Source of the DNA: Dechloromonas sp. Dech2017
Lineage (GTDB): Bacteria; Pseudomonadota; Gammaproteobacteria; Burkholderiales; Rhodocyclaceae
Direction: 5' to 3'
Assembly: GCA_009469585.1 (NCBI GenBank)
Contig: SSXW01000004.1
Span: forward strand, 186,001-250,000
Length of the DNA: 64,000 bases
Shown: in pieces, positions 18,777-28,599 of the stretch
Layout of the letters: every line of letters begins with the position of its first letter
Numbering within the stretch: the first letter of the stretch is position 1
The notes under the pieces: generated by a model
Database searches by the model: none
Seen by the model: only the letters and a program-made list of their open reading frames with translations
Told to the model about the DNA's origin: nothing
Made by a program: the position numbers and the translations under genes

Positions 18777-19652
18777 TCACAGCCGGTCGGCTTTGAAGGT
18801 GTTGCACTGGTTCATGTCGCCGCTCTCGAAGCCGCGCTTGAACCAGCGCACGCGCTGCGCCGAACTGCCGTGCGTGAAGCTCTCCGGCACGATGCGTCCC
18901 TGCCCCTGCTGCTGCAGGCGGTCGTCGCCGATGGCCGAGGCGGCGGCCAGGGCAGCCTCCAGGTCGCCCGGTTCGAGAATGTTCTTCATGCTGTCGGTGC
19001 GCTTGCCCCACACCCCGGCCAGGCAGTCGGCCTGCAGTTCCATGCGCACCGACAGGGCGTTGCCTTCGGCCCGGCCGACGCTCTGCCGGGCCTGGTGCAC
19101 CTTGTCGGCGATGCCGAGCAGGTTCTGCACGTGATGGCCGACTTCGTGGGCGATGACGTAGGCCTGGGCGAATTCGCCGGGCGCCTGGAAGCGTTCCTTG
19201 AGGTCGCGGTAGAAGGCGAGGTCGATGTAGACCTTCTGGTCGGCCGGGCAGTAGAAGGGCCCCATGGCCGACTGGCCGGTGCCGCAGGCAGTGGGCGTGG
19301 CGCCGGTGAACAGCACCAGCTTGGGTTCCTGGTACTGTCTGCCGTTGGCGCGGAAGACCTGGTTCCAGGTGTCTTCGGTCGAGGCCAGCACCTGCGAGAC
19401 GAAGCGGGCCATCGGGTCGTCGGCCGGCGGCCGGCGGGCCTCCGGGGCGCTCTGCTCGATGGCTGGCAGGCCGCCGCCGCTGAGCAGGCTGAGCACGGTC
19501 AGCGGATTGACGCCGAGAAAATAGCTGGCGACCAGCGCGATGACGATGCTGCCCAGCCCCAGGCGGCCGCCACCCAGGCGCAGGCCGCCGCCCGAGCCGC
19601 TGCCGCGCCGGTCTTCGAGGTTGTCGCTTTGCCGATGGTCGTCCAGGCGCAT
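18777..19652 (-). CDS. YpfJ-family neutral zinc metallopeptidase
   Basis: This encodes 291 residues with a single N-terminal membrane segment (GSIVIALVASYFLG) and a zinc-binding HEVGHHVQNLLG motif (HExxH) near residue 172. Family landmarks PKLVLFTGATPTACGTGQSAMGP and FYCPADQKVYIDLAFY are present. The catalytic domain probably faces the periplasm. Substrates of the YpfJ family are unknown. It lies 21 bp downstream of the thioredoxin-like gene in the opposite reading order and 11 bp after pyrF, so it may be co-transcribed with pyrF. Confidence 0.92.
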   Translation of the reverse strand: MRLDDHRQSDNLEDRRGSGSGGGLRLGGGRLGLGSIVIALVASYFLGVNPLTVLSLLSGGGLPAIEQSAPEARRPPADDPMARFVSQVLASTEDTWNQVFRANGRQYQEPKLVLFTGATPTACGTGQSAMGPFYCPADQKVYIDLAFYRDLKERFQAPGEFAQAYVIAHEVGHHVQNLLGIADKVHQARQSVGRAEGNALSVRMELQADCLAGVWGKRTDSMKNILEPGDLEAALAAASAIGDDRLQQQGQGRIVPESFTHGSSAQRVRWFKRGFESGDMNQCNTFKADRL

Positions 19653-19663
19653 GGCGCGTCTCC

Positions 19664-20500
19664 TTAACGGTAACGGTTGATGGCGTCGCGGGTTTCCTCA
19701 GCCACCCGGCGGGCGGCGGCGGCGAAGTTTTCGTCCCGGCCGGCGTAGAGGATGGCGCGCGACGAGTTGATCATCAGCCCGCTGCCGTCGGCGGTCTGGC
19801 CGGCCTTGACGGTGGCCTCGATGTCGCCGCCCTGGGCGCCGATGCCGGGGACGAGCAGCGGCAGGTCGCCGACGATTTCCCGGACGCGGGCGATCTCGGC
19901 CGGGAAGGTGGCGCCGACGACCAGGCCGATCTGGCCGGAACTGTTCCAATCTTTGGCGGCCAGGCGGGCGACGCGTTCATAAAGCTTTTCGCCGCCGACG
20001 TCGAGGAACTGCAGGTCGGAGCCGCCCGGGTTGGAGGTCCGGCAGAGCAGGATGACGCCCTTGTCCGGCCAGGCCAGCCACGGCTCGACCGAGTCGCGCC
20101 CCATGTAGGGGTTGACGGTGACGGCGTCGGCCCGGAAGCGCTCGAAGGCTTCGACGGCGTACTGCTCGGCGGTCGACCCGATGTCGCCGCGCTTGGCGTC
20201 GAGAATGACCGGGATGCCCGGGTGCTTTTCATGAATGTGGGCGATCAGCGCTTCCAGCTGGTCCTCGGCGCGGCGGGCGGCGAAGTAGGCGATCTGCGGC
20301 TTGAAGGCGCAGGCCAGGTCGGCGGTGGCGTCGACGATGGCGGCGCAGAATTCGAAGATGGGGCTGTTGTCACCCTCAGCGCGACCCTTGAGGTGGGCGG
20401 GGAATTTCGCCGGGTCGGGGTCGAGGCCGACGCAGAGCAGCGAGTTGTTCTTTTGCCAGGCGGCGGCGAGCATTTCGGTGAAGGGCAAACGGCGGGTCAT
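19664..20500 (-). CDS. pyrF: Orotidine 5-prime-phosphate decarboxylase (type 2)
   Basis: This is a 278-residue enzyme that decarboxylates OMP to UMP, the last step of pyrimidine synthesis. It is the longer type 2 form, recognisable by [15 protein letters not shown], the catalytic [14 protein letters not shown] lysine-aspartate array and the [10 protein letters not shown] phosphate loop. The length is normal for the type. The start overlaps the stop of the upstream DNA methyltransferase gene by 4 bp, an unexpected partner for a nucleotide-synthesis gene. Confidence 0.97.
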   Translation of the reverse strand: MTRRLPFTEMLAAAWQKNNSLLCVGLDPDPAKFPAHLKGRAEGDNSPIFEFCAAIVDATADLACAFKPQIAYFAARRAEDQLEALIAHIHEKHPGIPVILDAKRGDIGSTAEQYAVEAFERFRADAVTVNPYMGRDSVEPWLAWPDKGVILLCRTSNPGGSDLQFLDVGGEKLYERVARLAAKDWNSSGQIGLVVGATFPAEIARVREIVGDLPLLVPGIGAQGGDIEATVKAGQTADGSGLMINSSRAILYAGRDENFAAAARRVAEETRDAINRYR

Positions 20501-21690
20501 GCGACGTCCTTGTGCTTTTCAAGCGGGAGGTAACGGGAAAACTTGTCGGGCAGCAGGCAGTTCTGCAGGCTGCGCTGGGTGAAGATGAAGCGGCCGTCGC
20601 AGACGAAGCCGAGTTCCTGCCAGTCCACTTCCTTATTGAGCATCATGGCGCATTCGATCAGGTCGCGCCGCGCCATGCGCCGGTTGTTGGTGAACAGCGC
20701 CAGGATGGCGCCGTCGAAGGCGTGGCAGTCGTGCAGGAAGAAGGGTTCGGGGCGGCGCGTCCGGCCGTTGACGTAGATGCGCGGCTGCTCGGTGATCGGG
20801 AAGGCGCGCCCCCACTGCCACCAGTTGCTCTCGTCGAAAGGGCGGACGCGGCGGGCGAGCAGCTCGTCCTTGTGCTTGTCGAGATGGGGGTGCTTGATGC
20901 CGTACAACATGCGCCGGGTGTCGCCGCTATCGACCGTCTTCGAGTAGACGAACTCCATGTTGCCCATCGGGTGGCAGTAGATGTCGTCGGCCCCCGACAC
21001 GGCGCCGACCTTGACCGTAAACACGTCAGCGAAGCGCACCCGGTAATCGTCGCGCAGGAACATCAGCTGGCCGTCGACCTCGGTGAAGCGCCGGCCGTCT
21101 TCCATGCGGCGATCGGCGCGTCCCTTCTCGAAACGGAAAATGGCGCAGTTCGGCGTGCGGTCGCCGAAGACGCGGACATCGCCGGTCTCGTAGAAATGCG
21201 TGATGCTGCCCTGCTCATACAGCCAGGCGTTGAGCTTCTTGGCGGCGGTCAGCTTGATGAATTCGCGGGGCACGATGAAGACCAGCTCGCCGCCAGGCTT
21301 GAGGTGGCGGATGCTCTTCTCGATGAAGAACAGGAAGAGGTTGCTGCGGGCATCGAACAATTTCGATTTCAGGCGTTTTTTGGTGTCGACCGCGACATCC
21401 TGGAAACGCACGTAGGGCGGGTTGCCGATGATGGTGTCGAACTGCTCGGTCAGCGGGTAATCGAAGAAATCGCCGAGCTGCACGCCGGCCGGGGCGACGC
21501 GCGGGTCGATCTCGATGCCGACCGCCTCGCCGAAACCGGCCGGCAGGCGGCCGAAGAAGGCGCCGGCGCCAGCCGACGGTTCGAGCAGGCGGCCCCGGTT
21601 GCGGCACAGGCCGAACATGAAATCGACGACATTGGGCGGTGTGAACACCTGGCCCAGTTGTTCGACGTCGCGGACCGGGGCGCGGCTCAC
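20497..21690 (-). CDS. Orphan N6-adenine DNA methyltransferase
   Basis: This is a 397-residue class I SAM-dependent methyltransferase. Motif I is [10 protein letters not shown] at residues 36-45 and the catalytic motif IV is NPPY at residues 90-93, which identifies an adenine-N6 enzyme. A probable target-recognition region follows after residue 200. No restriction endonuclease or specificity gene is nearby, so it is an orphan, possibly regulatory. It overlaps pyrF by 4 bp. A dispersed element lies in the catalytic domain at 21359 and encodes [11 protein letters not shown]. Confidence 0.85.
   Translation of the reverse strand: MSRAPVRDVEQLGQVFTPPNVVDFMFGLCRNRGRLLEPSAGAGAFFGRLPAGFGEAVGIEIDPRVAPAGVQLGDFFDYPLTEQFDTIIGNPPYVRFQDVAVDTKKRLKSKLFDARSNLFLFFIEKSIRHLKPGGELVFIVPREFIKLTAAKKLNAWLYEQGSITHFYETGDVRVFGDRTPNCAIFRFEKGRADRRMEDGRRFTEVDGQLMFLRDDYRVRFADVFTVKVGAVSGADDIYCHPMGNMEFVYSKTVDSGDTRRMLYGIKHPHLDKHKDELLARRVRPFDESNWWQWGRAFPITEQPRIYVNGRTRRPEPFFLHDCHAFDGAILALFTNNRRMARRDLIECAMMLNKEVDWQELGFVCDGRFIFTQRSLQNCLLPDKFSRYLPLEKHKDVA
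21359..21396 (-). repeat. Dispersed core-plus-A-tract element, copy 7
   Basis: The core GTCGCGGTCGAC is followed by AAAAAA at positions 16-21, AAAT at 28-31 and AAATT at 34-38. It lies in sense orientation in the methyltransferase gene. Confidence 0.65.
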
Positions 21691-21883
21691 GGCGCCACTC
21701 CCGCCGGGGCGGTCGGCGCCGGCGACGGCCGGGCGGTGGTCCGGCGGAAAACGGGGTTGGGCGGCAGGGACATGGCGAAGCGGGGCGTGCGGCAGGAGGC
21801 GACAGGGGGTGACAGGGGGCGACTATACCGGCATGCGCCCGCGTCGGGAACCGTCGCCTGCCGACGGCCGGCCCGGGGGCTCT

Positions 21884-22687
21884 TCAGGGCGTCGTGCAGA
21901 GGGGCAGGGCGAGGGCCTGGTGATAGCGCCGGCCGTCGCCGCTTTCGACGACGGCAGCGAGGCCGGCCCGGTTGGCATCGACGCCGTCGAGCGCCAGGCG
22001 TTGGCGGCTGTCGAGCCGGCCGTCGGGGCCGAAGGCTAGCGGCCCCAGCCACTGGCGGACGACGAAATCGTGGCGCAGATGCCGCCCGGCATTCTCGCCG
22101 TGCCGTACTGCCGAAGCCAGGCCGTTCTCGTACAGCGCCAGGTAGGCGACGGCCGGCTCGCCGCCGGCCTCGGGCCGCAGGCGGGCGGTCAGCGTCACCG
22201 CCAGCTGGCCCTTGGCGTCGATTTGGCTGCCCAGCGTCAGGTCGGCCCCGGCCGGGACCGGCGTCAGCGGCGGCAGGCGGCCGGGAGAGCCGGCCTGCCG
22301 CCAGGCTGTTGAATCGCGGCCGTTGATCAGCGTCTGCGGCGTGTAAACGAAGCGGGCCTGCGTGGCCCGCTGGCGGTCGTGCTGGCGGGCGGTGAAGGCC
22401 GGGCTGGCGAAGCGGTCGGCCCAGCCGATGTAGTCCCAGTAGTCGACGTGAAAGGCCAGCGGGATGACCGGGCTGCCCGGCGCCGTCGTCGGGCCGGCCG
22501 CGAAGCCGGACAGCCAGCGGTCGGCCGGCGGGCAGCTGCTGCAGCCCTCGGAAGTGAACAGCTCGATCAGGGTCGCCTGCTGTGGGCCGCTGCTCGCCGA
22601 GCAGGCCGGCGCGGCGGCCGCCGGCAGCGCCAGCGGGGCGAGCAGGCTGCCGATGAGAGCAGGGGTGAGGCGGCGAATTCGGGGCAT
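21884..22687 (-). CDS. DUF1223 secreted thioredoxin-fold protein
   Basis: This encodes 267 residues with a signal peptide (LTPALIGSLLAPLALPAAAA) and the DUF1223 landmarks LIELFTSEGCSSCPPADRWL and AFHVDYWDYIGW. The CSSCP motif suggests a thioredoxin-like redox fold in the periplasm, but the function is unknown. The ATG start is preferred because GGAG lies seven bases upstream; a GTG four codons earlier overlaps that site. The gene stands apart from its neighbours, with 193 bp of non-coding sequence on the downstream side in which I see nothing specific. Confidence 0.88.
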   Translation of the reverse strand: MPRIRRLTPALIGSLLAPLALPAAAAPACSASSGPQQATLIELFTSEGCSSCPPADRWLSGFAAGPTTAPGSPVIPLAFHVDYWDYIGWADRFASPAFTARQHDRQRATQARFVYTPQTLINGRDSTAWRQAGSPGRLPPLTPVPAGADLTLGSQIDAKGQLAVTLTARLRPEAGGEPAVAYLALYENGLASAVRHGENAGRHLRHDFVVRQWLGPLAFGPDGRLDSRQRLALDGVDANRAGLAAVVESGDGRRYHQALALPLCTTP

Positions 22688-22766
22688 GGCATTCTCCACG
22701 GACGGCGGTTCGGTCCTTGCCTCTTGGTCGGCCGCCGCCGCCGTTTCTTACAGCCCCCTGCCGGGC

Positions 22767-23315
22767 TTACACCGCGCCGGTGTACTCGCCGCGCGCCGGG
22801 TAATCCTTGGCGATGGCGAAATCGATGGCGCCGAGCAGGTCCTGGAATGACGGGCGGGCGAAGGGCATGGTCTGCACCGCGCCGTAATACAGCGTGCCGT
22901 CCGGGCGAACCAGGAAAACGCCGGGTTCGCTGAACAGCGCCGGTTCCTCGATGCCGATCGAGGTCTTGCCGCGTGAGGCGCTGATGTACAGGCCCCACTG
23001 GCGGGCAACCGGCAGGCTCAGCCCGTAGGCGAAAGGCAGCCCGCCGGCGCCGGTCTTGTCGGCCATCGCCGTCGCCCGCTCGCTGTCGTCGCTGCTGACG
23101 GCGACGATGTCGACACCGCGGGCGGCGAATTCCGGCGCCAGGCGGGCCAGTTCGATCAGGTACTTGGCGCAGATCGGGCAATGCAGGCCGCGGTAGAAGA
23201 CGATCAGGTCGAAGCGCTCGGCCGGCTCGGCACCGAGCACGAAGCGCCGGCCGTCGATCAGCGGCAGATCGAGGGCGGGAACCGGCTGGCGGGGAATCAG
23301 GGGCTGCGGTGTCAT
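22767..23315 (-). CDS. AhpC/TSA-type peroxiredoxin-like protein
   Basis: This encodes 182 residues of the peroxiredoxin-like subgroup with the motif FYRGLHCPICAKYL near residue 42. It probably reduces peroxides or acts as a thiol reductase in the cytoplasm; no signal peptide is seen. The start MTPQPLIPRQPV has AGGA upstream. The gene is divergent from an AraC-family regulator 93 bp away, which probably controls it. The catalytic cysteine resembles the peroxidatic one, but the CPIC spacing differs from classical AhpC, so the exact chemistry is uncertain. Confidence 0.88.
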   Translation of the reverse strand: MTPQPLIPRQPVPALDLPLIDGRRFVLGAEPAERFDLIVFYRGLHCPICAKYLIELARLAPEFAARGVDIVAVSSDDSERATAMADKTGAGGLPFAYGLSLPVARQWGLYISASRGKTSIGIEEPALFSEPGVFLVRPDGTLYYGAVQTMPFARPSFQDLLGAIDFAIAKDYPARGEYTGAV

Positions 23316-23408
23316 GGGGCTGTCCTTTCGGGTCGATTGAGTCAGGGGGCTAGTGTGCGGTACGCTAGGCAAACATCGGTTCACAAATGATTGCTTGACG
23401 TACAAACC

Positions 23409-24221
23409 ATGACCACTCCCCGTCTCGACCGCCTGTCCGCCCTGCTCGAAGGACTCGAACCCCGGGTCGAGGCCCTGGCCGACGACGGCGCCGCACCGCG
23501 CCAGTTCGCCGCCGCCGCCGAAGCCTTGCTCCATCTCCACCTGCTGCCCCGCGGCCAGGCCCGGCTGCGGGTGGCCGGCCGGGCCGAGATGGTGGTCGAC
23601 GGGCCGGCCCTGATCGTTTGCCGCGGCGACGCGGCGCACGCCATCGAGCCGGCGGCGGGCGGGGCGGCCGCTGCCGTACTCAGCGCCCGGGCCCACCTCG
23701 AAGGCCCGGTCGGGGCGCTCTTCCTCGGCGAATTCGCCGAGCCGGTCGTCATTCATCCCGGCCCCGATGATGCCTCGCTCAGCCATGTCCTGGCGCTGAT
23801 CGCCGCCGAACTGGGCGAGCCGCGCTGCGGCCGGCCGGCCCTGCTCAACCGGGCCGGCGACATCCTCTTCATCGCCATCCTGCGCCATCTGGTGGCCAAT
23901 CCGCGGGGGCCGGCCGGGCTGTTCAGCGGCCTGGCCGATCCGCGCATCGCGCGCGCCCTGGTCGCCCTGCACGGCGCCCCGCAGGCGCCGTGGACGCTGG
24001 CCGGCATGGCCGAGGCGGCGGGCATGTCGCGGACCGCCTTCGCCAACCGCTTCCGCGAGGTGATGGCGACGCCGCCCGGCAAATACCTGGCCCGGCTGCG
24101 CCTGTCGATCGCCCGCCGCGCCGTCGACTCGGGGCTGGGGCTGAAGCGGGCGGCGCGCGATGCCGGCTATGGCAACGTGTCGGCCCTGTCGCGCGCCCTG
24201 TCGCGGGAGGCCGGGCGCTGA
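23409..24221 (+). CDS. AraC-family transcriptional regulator
   Basis: This encodes 270 residues: an N-terminal cupin-like AraC-binding domain (about residues 1-160, cupin_6 type) and a C-terminal double helix-turn-helix (WTLAGMAEAAGMSRTAFANRF and GLKRAARDAGYGNVSALSRA). The ATG at MTTPRLD is chosen over an in-frame TTG six codons earlier because it has the more usual start. It is divergent from the peroxiredoxin-like gene and likely regulates it. Ligand and operator are not evident. Confidence 0.92.
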   Translation: MTTPRLDRLSALLEGLEPRVEALADDGAAPRQFAAAAEALLHLHLLPRGQARLRVAGRAEMVVDGPALIVCRGDAAHAIEPAAGGAAAAVLSARAHLEGPVGALFLGEFAEPVVIHPGPDDASLSHVLALIAAELGEPRCGRPALLNRAGDILFIAILRHLVANPRGPAGLFSGLADPRIARALVALHGAPQAPWTLAGMAEAAGMSRTAFANRFREVMATPPGKYLARLRLSIARRAVDSGLGLKRAARDAGYGNVSALSRALSREAGR

Positions 24222-24263
24222 GCGGGGCACCTATTGGCCTAGAAAAAGCGGCACACCGAACTA

Positions 24264-24357
24264 GACGCAGAGGCGCAGAGACGCTGAGAAAGGCTAAGGC
24301 CACCGTCTGTAAGGTGATCCAGCGAGTTGCGCTCTGCGGCCTCTGCGCCTCGGCGTT
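24264..24357. repeat. Intergenic inverted repeat (GACGCAGAG family), copy 3
   Basis: GACGCAGAGGCGCAGAGACG on the left pairs with CTCTGCGGCCTCTGCGCCTC on the right. It fills much of the 188-bp gap between the AraC-type gene and the convergent DUF924 gene. Confidence 0.8.
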
Positions 24358-24409
24358 GATATCGCTTCGAACTGAGGTTTTCAGGTGAACCGATGGGCGC
24401 TGGCGGGGC

Positions 24410-24994
24410 TCAGAAACCGCTGCCGGGCTGGGCCAGGTAGGCGGCCTCTTCGGCTGTCGAGGGGCGGCCGAGTGCGGCGTTGCGGTGCGGGAAGCGGCCG
24501 AAGCGGGCGATTACTTCGTGGTGGCGGCGGGCATAGTCGACAAAACCCTGGCAGTCGTCGTGTTCGGCGGCCAGCGCCGCGAACAGGGCCAGCGAACGCT
24601 CTTGGTCGGCGAGCGCTTCGCTGTGCTCGAAGGGCAGGTAAACGAACAGTTTCTCGACCGGCAGCAGCGGCCGGTCCCAGCCGCGGGCGAGCGCCTGGTC
24701 GGCCACTTGCCGGGCCTGGCGGTCGCCGGCGAAGGCTGCGGCCTGGTTGCGGAACAGGTTGCGCGGGAACTGGTCGAGGACGACGATCAAGGCGAGCAGC
24801 CGGCGCGGCTCGTCGGCCCAGGCGTCGAGCCGGCCGGCCAGGGCGGCTTCGACGGTGGGCAGGAAGCGGTGACGGATCTGCTCGTCGAAGGCGGCGTCCT
24901 TGCGAAACCACTCCCGGCGCTGCTGGCCGCAGTCGGCCTGGCTGGGCTGGCCGAACCAGAAGGCGAGGACGTCTTCCGGCGTGGCCAGCGGCAT
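24410..24994 (-). CDS. DUF924 family protein
   Basis: This encodes 194 residues with the DUF924 hallmarks: VLAFWFG at the N-terminus, REWFRKDAAFDEQIR, LALIVVLDQFPRNLFR, and FVYLPFEHSEALADQERSL. The fold is a TPR-like helical bundle and the function is unknown. Its start overlaps the stop of glnS (ATGA-type), so it is co-translated with glutaminyl-tRNA synthetase. No signal peptide is present. Confidence 0.92.
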   Translation of the reverse strand: MPLATPEDVLAFWFGQPSQADCGQQRREWFRKDAAFDEQIRHRFLPTVEAALAGRLDAWADEPRRLLALIVVLDQFPRNLFRNQAAAFAGDRQARQVADQALARGWDRPLLPVEKLFVYLPFEHSEALADQERSLALFAALAAEHDDCQGFVDYARRHHEVIARFGRFPHRNAALGRPSTAEEAAYLAQPGSGF

Positions 24995-26793
24995 CAGTCG
25001 GCCTTGCCCCAGGAGTCCTTGAGGGTGACCGTGCGGTTGAACACCGGCCGGCCGTCCTGGGAATCGACGCGGTCGGCGACGAAGTAGCCGTGGCGCTCGA
25101 ACTGGAAGCGTTGTTCCGGCCGGGCATCCTTCAGGCTGGGTTCGAGCTGGGCGGTGATGGTCCGCTTCGCATCCGGGTTGAGGTCGTCGAGGAAATCGCG
25201 TTCCAGTTCCGGCGCGTCGCCTTCGCGGCGGGCGCCGGGAGCGGGCACGCCGAACAGGCGGTCGAACAGGCGGATCTCGGCCGGGTAGGCGTGGGCGGCG
25301 GAAACCCAGTGCAGGTTGCCCTTGACCTTGACGCTGTCGGCGCCCGGCGTGCCGGATTTGGTTTCCGGCAGATAATTGCAGTGGACCGCGACGATACGGC
25401 CGTTTTCGTCCTTGTCGCAGCCGGTGCATTCGACGATGTAGCCGTATTTCAGGCGCGCCTTGTTGCCCGGGAAGAGGCGGCGGAAGCCTTTCTCGGGCAC
25501 TTCCTGGAAGTCCTCGCCTTCGATCCACAGTTCGCGGCCGAAGGGCATGGTGCGCGTGCCCAGTTCCGGATGCAGCGGGTGGTTGGTGACCGTGCACTCC
25601 TCGAACTGGCCTGCCGGGTAGTTGTCGATGATCAGCTTGACCGGGTCGAGCACGGCGACGCGGCGCTGGTCGGACTCGTTCATCACCTCGCGCATGGCAT
25701 CCTCGAACAGCACGTAGTCGATCAGCGAATCGTTCTTGGAAACGCCGATGCGCTCGGCGAAGAGGCGGAAGCCTGCGGGCGAGTAGCCGCGCCGGCGGGC
25801 CCCGACCAGGGTCGGCAGGCGCGGGTCGTCCCAGCCGCTGACGTGCTTTTCGTCGACCAGCTGGATCAGCTTGCGCTTGGAGAGCACGACGTAGCTCAAG
25901 TTGAGGCGCGAGAACTCGATCTGCTGCGGCAGCGGCGTCTGCAGCAGGCCGGCTTCGGCGAGGCGGGCGAGCAGCCAGTCGTAGAACGGCCGCTGGTCTT
26001 CGAACTCCAGGGTGCAGATCGAGTGGGTGATGCATTCCAGCGCATCCTCGATCGGGTGGGCGAAGGTGTACATCGGGTACACGCAGTAGCGGTCGCCGGT
26101 GTTGTGGTGCGTGGCGTGGCGGATGCGATAGATGGCCGGGTCGCGCAGGTTGATGTTGGGCGAGGCCATGTCGATCTTGGCGCGCAGGATGTGGGCGCCG
26201 TCGGCGAACTCGCCGGCCTGCATGCGCTTGAACAGATCGATGTTCTCGGCCGCCGAACGGCTGCGGAAGGGCGAGTCCTGGCCGGGCTGGGTCAGCGTGC
26301 CGCGCCGGGCGCGCATCTCATCGGCCGACTGGCTGTCGACGTAGGCATGGCCGGCGGCGATCAGCGCCTCGGCGCACTGCAGCATCCAGTCGAAATAGTT
26401 GGAGGCGTAGTACAGGTTGGTTTCGCCCCATTTTTCCCAGGAGCAGCCCAGCCAATGCACGGCGTCGATGATCGAATCGACGTATTCCTGCTCTTCCTTT
26501 TCCGGATTGGTGTCGTCGAAGCGCAGGTGGCAGCGGCCGTCGAACTGCTCGGCCAGGCCGAAGTTGAGCAGGATGGATTTGGCGTGGCCGAAGTGCAGGT
26601 AGCCGTTCGGCTCGGGCGGGAAGCGGGTGCGGATCCTGGCCGGGTCGAGCGGCGCCGCCGCATGGTCGGCGGCGGTGCCCGGCTGGCCGGCCCAGCGGCG
26701 CTGGGCGTGCTTGCCGGCGGCGAGGTCGGCCTCGACGAGATTGCGGATGAAATTGGCGGCCGGGGCAGCCGGGGCGGATTCAGGTTTGGACAT
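24994..26793 (-). CDS. glnS: Glutaminyl-tRNA synthetase
   Basis: This 599-residue class I synthetase charges tRNA-Gln. It shows the HIGH-type motif PPEPNGYLHFGHAKS near residue 60, the KMSKR-type motif VLSKRKLIQLV, and the beta-barrel anticodon-binding C-terminus with QRFQFERHGYFVAD. The start MSKPESAPA is chosen because the ten preceding in-frame codons are not conserved. An Ala/Pro-rich stretch of about 30 residues precedes the catalytic domain and is longer than in E. coli. It overlaps the DUF924 gene downstream. Confidence 0.97.
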   Translation of the reverse strand: MSKPESAPAAPAANFIRNLVEADLAAGKHAQRRWAGQPGTAADHAAAPLDPARIRTRFPPEPNGYLHFGHAKSILLNFGLAEQFDGRCHLRFDDTNPEKEEQEYVDSIIDAVHWLGCSWEKWGETNLYYASNYFDWMLQCAEALIAAGHAYVDSQSADEMRARRGTLTQPGQDSPFRSRSAAENIDLFKRMQAGEFADGAHILRAKIDMASPNINLRDPAIYRIRHATHHNTGDRYCVYPMYTFAHPIEDALECITHSICTLEFEDQRPFYDWLLARLAEAGLLQTPLPQQIEFSRLNLSYVVLSKRKLIQLVDEKHVSGWDDPRLPTLVGARRRGYSPAGFRLFAERIGVSKNDSLIDYVLFEDAMREVMNESDQRRVAVLDPVKLIIDNYPAGQFEECTVTNHPLHPELGTRTMPFGRELWIEGEDFQEVPEKGFRRLFPGNKARLKYGYIVECTGCDKDENGRIVAVHCNYLPETKSGTPGADSVKVKGNLHWVSAAHAYPAEIRLFDRLFGVPAPGARREGDAPELERDFLDDLNPDAKRTITAQLEPSLKDARPEQRFQFERHGYFVADRVDSQDGRPVFNRTVTLKDSWGKAD

Positions 26794-26855
26794 GGCGCTG
26801 TTCGGGGTGTTGTGCGGTGACACAAACCCCGATTTTAGCAGCCGCCAGCCGTCGC

Positions 26856-28457
26856 TCAGGCGTGAACGATGCCGAAAATCATGTAGTAGAACATCGCCGC
26901 CATCAGGGCCGAGGCCGGCACGGTGATGATCCAGGCGGCGGCGATCTTGAACACCGCCGAGCGCTTGACCAGTTCGTGGCGGTAGACCTTGCGCATCTGC
27001 TTGCGTTCGGACTTCGACAGGTCGGCTTCGGCGGTGTGGGCCTTCAGGCGCTCGAGCATGGCCTGCTTGTCCTTGACGCTGGCCTTGGTGAAGCGGTTGA
27101 GGAAGGCTTCGACCTCGGCCTTGTCGGCGCCGGAGTGGTGCTCCTTGATGTCGTCGATCATCTTCGAGTAATTGGTCTTGATGAATTCGCGCAGGAAGCC
27201 GACCCCGAAAACGCCGCCCAGCGCAATGTGGGTTGAGCTGACCGGCAGGCCCATCTGCGAGGCGACGATAACGGTGACGGCAGCCGACATGGCGATGCAG
27301 AAGGCGCGCATCTGGTCGAGTTCGGTGATTTCGCTACCCACCGTGCGGATCAGCTTGGGACCATACAGCGACAGGCCAAGGGCGATGCCCAGCGCCCCGA
27401 CCAGCATGACCCAGAGGGGGATGCCGGCTTTGCCGGACACCGTGCCGTGTACGACGGTATCGGCGATGGCGGCCAGCGGGCCGATGGCGTTGGCCACGTC
27501 GTTGGCGCCGTGGGCGAAGCTGAGCAGGGCCGCGGCGAAGATCAGCGGCACAGTGAACAGCGAGTTGATGCCGGCCTTGGAATTGCTCAGGCTGCCGGCC
27601 CGGCGGCGCAGCGAGGTGCTCATCAGGGCCCAGGTGACGACGCCGATGGCGGCGCCGATCAAGGTGGCGGTCAGGAAGTCGACCTTCCAGACCTTGTTCA
27701 ACCCCTTGAGGATCAGGTAGGTCGAAAACGAAAAGGCCATCAGGCCGATCAGGATGGGTACCGTCTTCTGGGCGGCTTCGACCATGTTTTCCCGATAGGT
27801 GATGGCCCGCTTGATCCAGTACAGGAAGGCGGCGGCGATGGCGCCGCCGAGCACCGGCGAGATCACCCAACTGGCCGCGATGCCGCCCATGGTCGACCAG
27901 TTGGCTGCCGACATGCCGCCGGCGGCGACGCCGGCACCGAGCACGGCGCCGACGATGGAGTGGGTGGTCGACACCGGGGCGCCGACGGCCGTGGCGAAAT
28001 TGAGCCACAGCGCACCGGCCAGCAGGGCCGCCGTCATCAGCCAGATGAAGCGGTCGCTGTCGGCGATCGCTCCCGGGTTGATGATGCCGCCGCGTATGGT
28101 CGACACGACGTCGCCGCCGGCGATCAGGGCGCCCATCATCTCGAAGATGGCGGCGATGATGATGGCCCCGGTCATTGTGATGGCGTGCGAGCCGACGGCC
28201 GGGCCGACGTTGTTGGCGACGTCGTTGGCACCGATGTTCATCGCCATGTAGCCGCCGATCATCGCGGCGACCACCAGCATAATGCCCTGCTGGCCAGTGA
28301 CGCCGACGCCGAGGGCGGTGTAGATCATGATGCAGACGACGAAGAAGAGTCCCAGCCCGAGGCGGGAAAATTCCCGACGTCCCCGCTTGGTGGCCTTCTC
28401 GAACTCATTGAACTCTTTCAGTTCGATGTTTTCTCCCCGGTTCCGCGCAGTCTTCAT
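26856..28457 (-). CDS. PiT-family inorganic phosphate transporter
   Basis: This 533-residue membrane protein carries the duplicated PiT signature: GANDVANNVGPAVGSHAI near residue 75 and GANDVANAIGPLAAIAD near residue 330. About ten membrane helices are split by a cytoplasmic loop, and a charged linker near residue 430 precedes the last helix. It should import phosphate (or metal-phosphate) with protons. The start MKTARNRGENIE is preferred; the long in-frame extension upstream is not conserved. No PhoU-like partner is adjacent, although PiT genes often have one. Confidence 0.94.
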   Translation of the reverse strand: MKTARNRGENIELKEFNEFEKATKRGRREFSRLGLGLFFVVCIMIYTALGVGVTGQQGIMLVVAAMIGGYMAMNIGANDVANNVGPAVGSHAITMTGAIIIAAIFEMMGALIAGGDVVSTIRGGIINPGAIADSDRFIWLMTAALLAGALWLNFATAVGAPVSTTHSIVGAVLGAGVAAGGMSAANWSTMGGIAASWVISPVLGGAIAAAFLYWIKRAITYRENMVEAAQKTVPILIGLMAFSFSTYLILKGLNKVWKVDFLTATLIGAAIGVVTWALMSTSLRRRAGSLSNSKAGINSLFTVPLIFAAALLSFAHGANDVANAIGPLAAIADTVVHGTVSGKAGIPLWVMLVGALGIALGLSLYGPKLIRTVGSEITELDQMRAFCIAMSAAVTVIVASQMGLPVSSTHIALGGVFGVGFLREFIKTNYSKMIDDIKEHHSGADKAEVEAFLNRFTKASVKDKQAMLERLKAHTAEADLSKSERKQMRKVYRHELVKRSAVFKIAAAWIITVPASALMAAMFYYMIFGIVHA

Positions 28458-28599
28458 GGGTCGATCGATGCATGCGGCCGACAGTGCTGACGGATAGAAA
28501 AAGGCGCTATTGTGACACGATGGTTGCGTTTTTATTGCAGCCTGCCGCCCTGCGACTTGCCTCGTCGACGCGGTAAAATCCCCACCAAAGGGGGGAGGT

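Noticed and set aside
20165..20190. GGCGGTCGACCCGATG in pyrF
   Set aside because: It contains GCGGTCGAC but lacks the A/T tracts; it is explained by conserved pyrF codons.
28458..28599. Fluoride riboswitch upstream of crcB
   Set aside because: I looked for the conserved pseudoknot and loop sequences and could not see them in the 142-bp leader.
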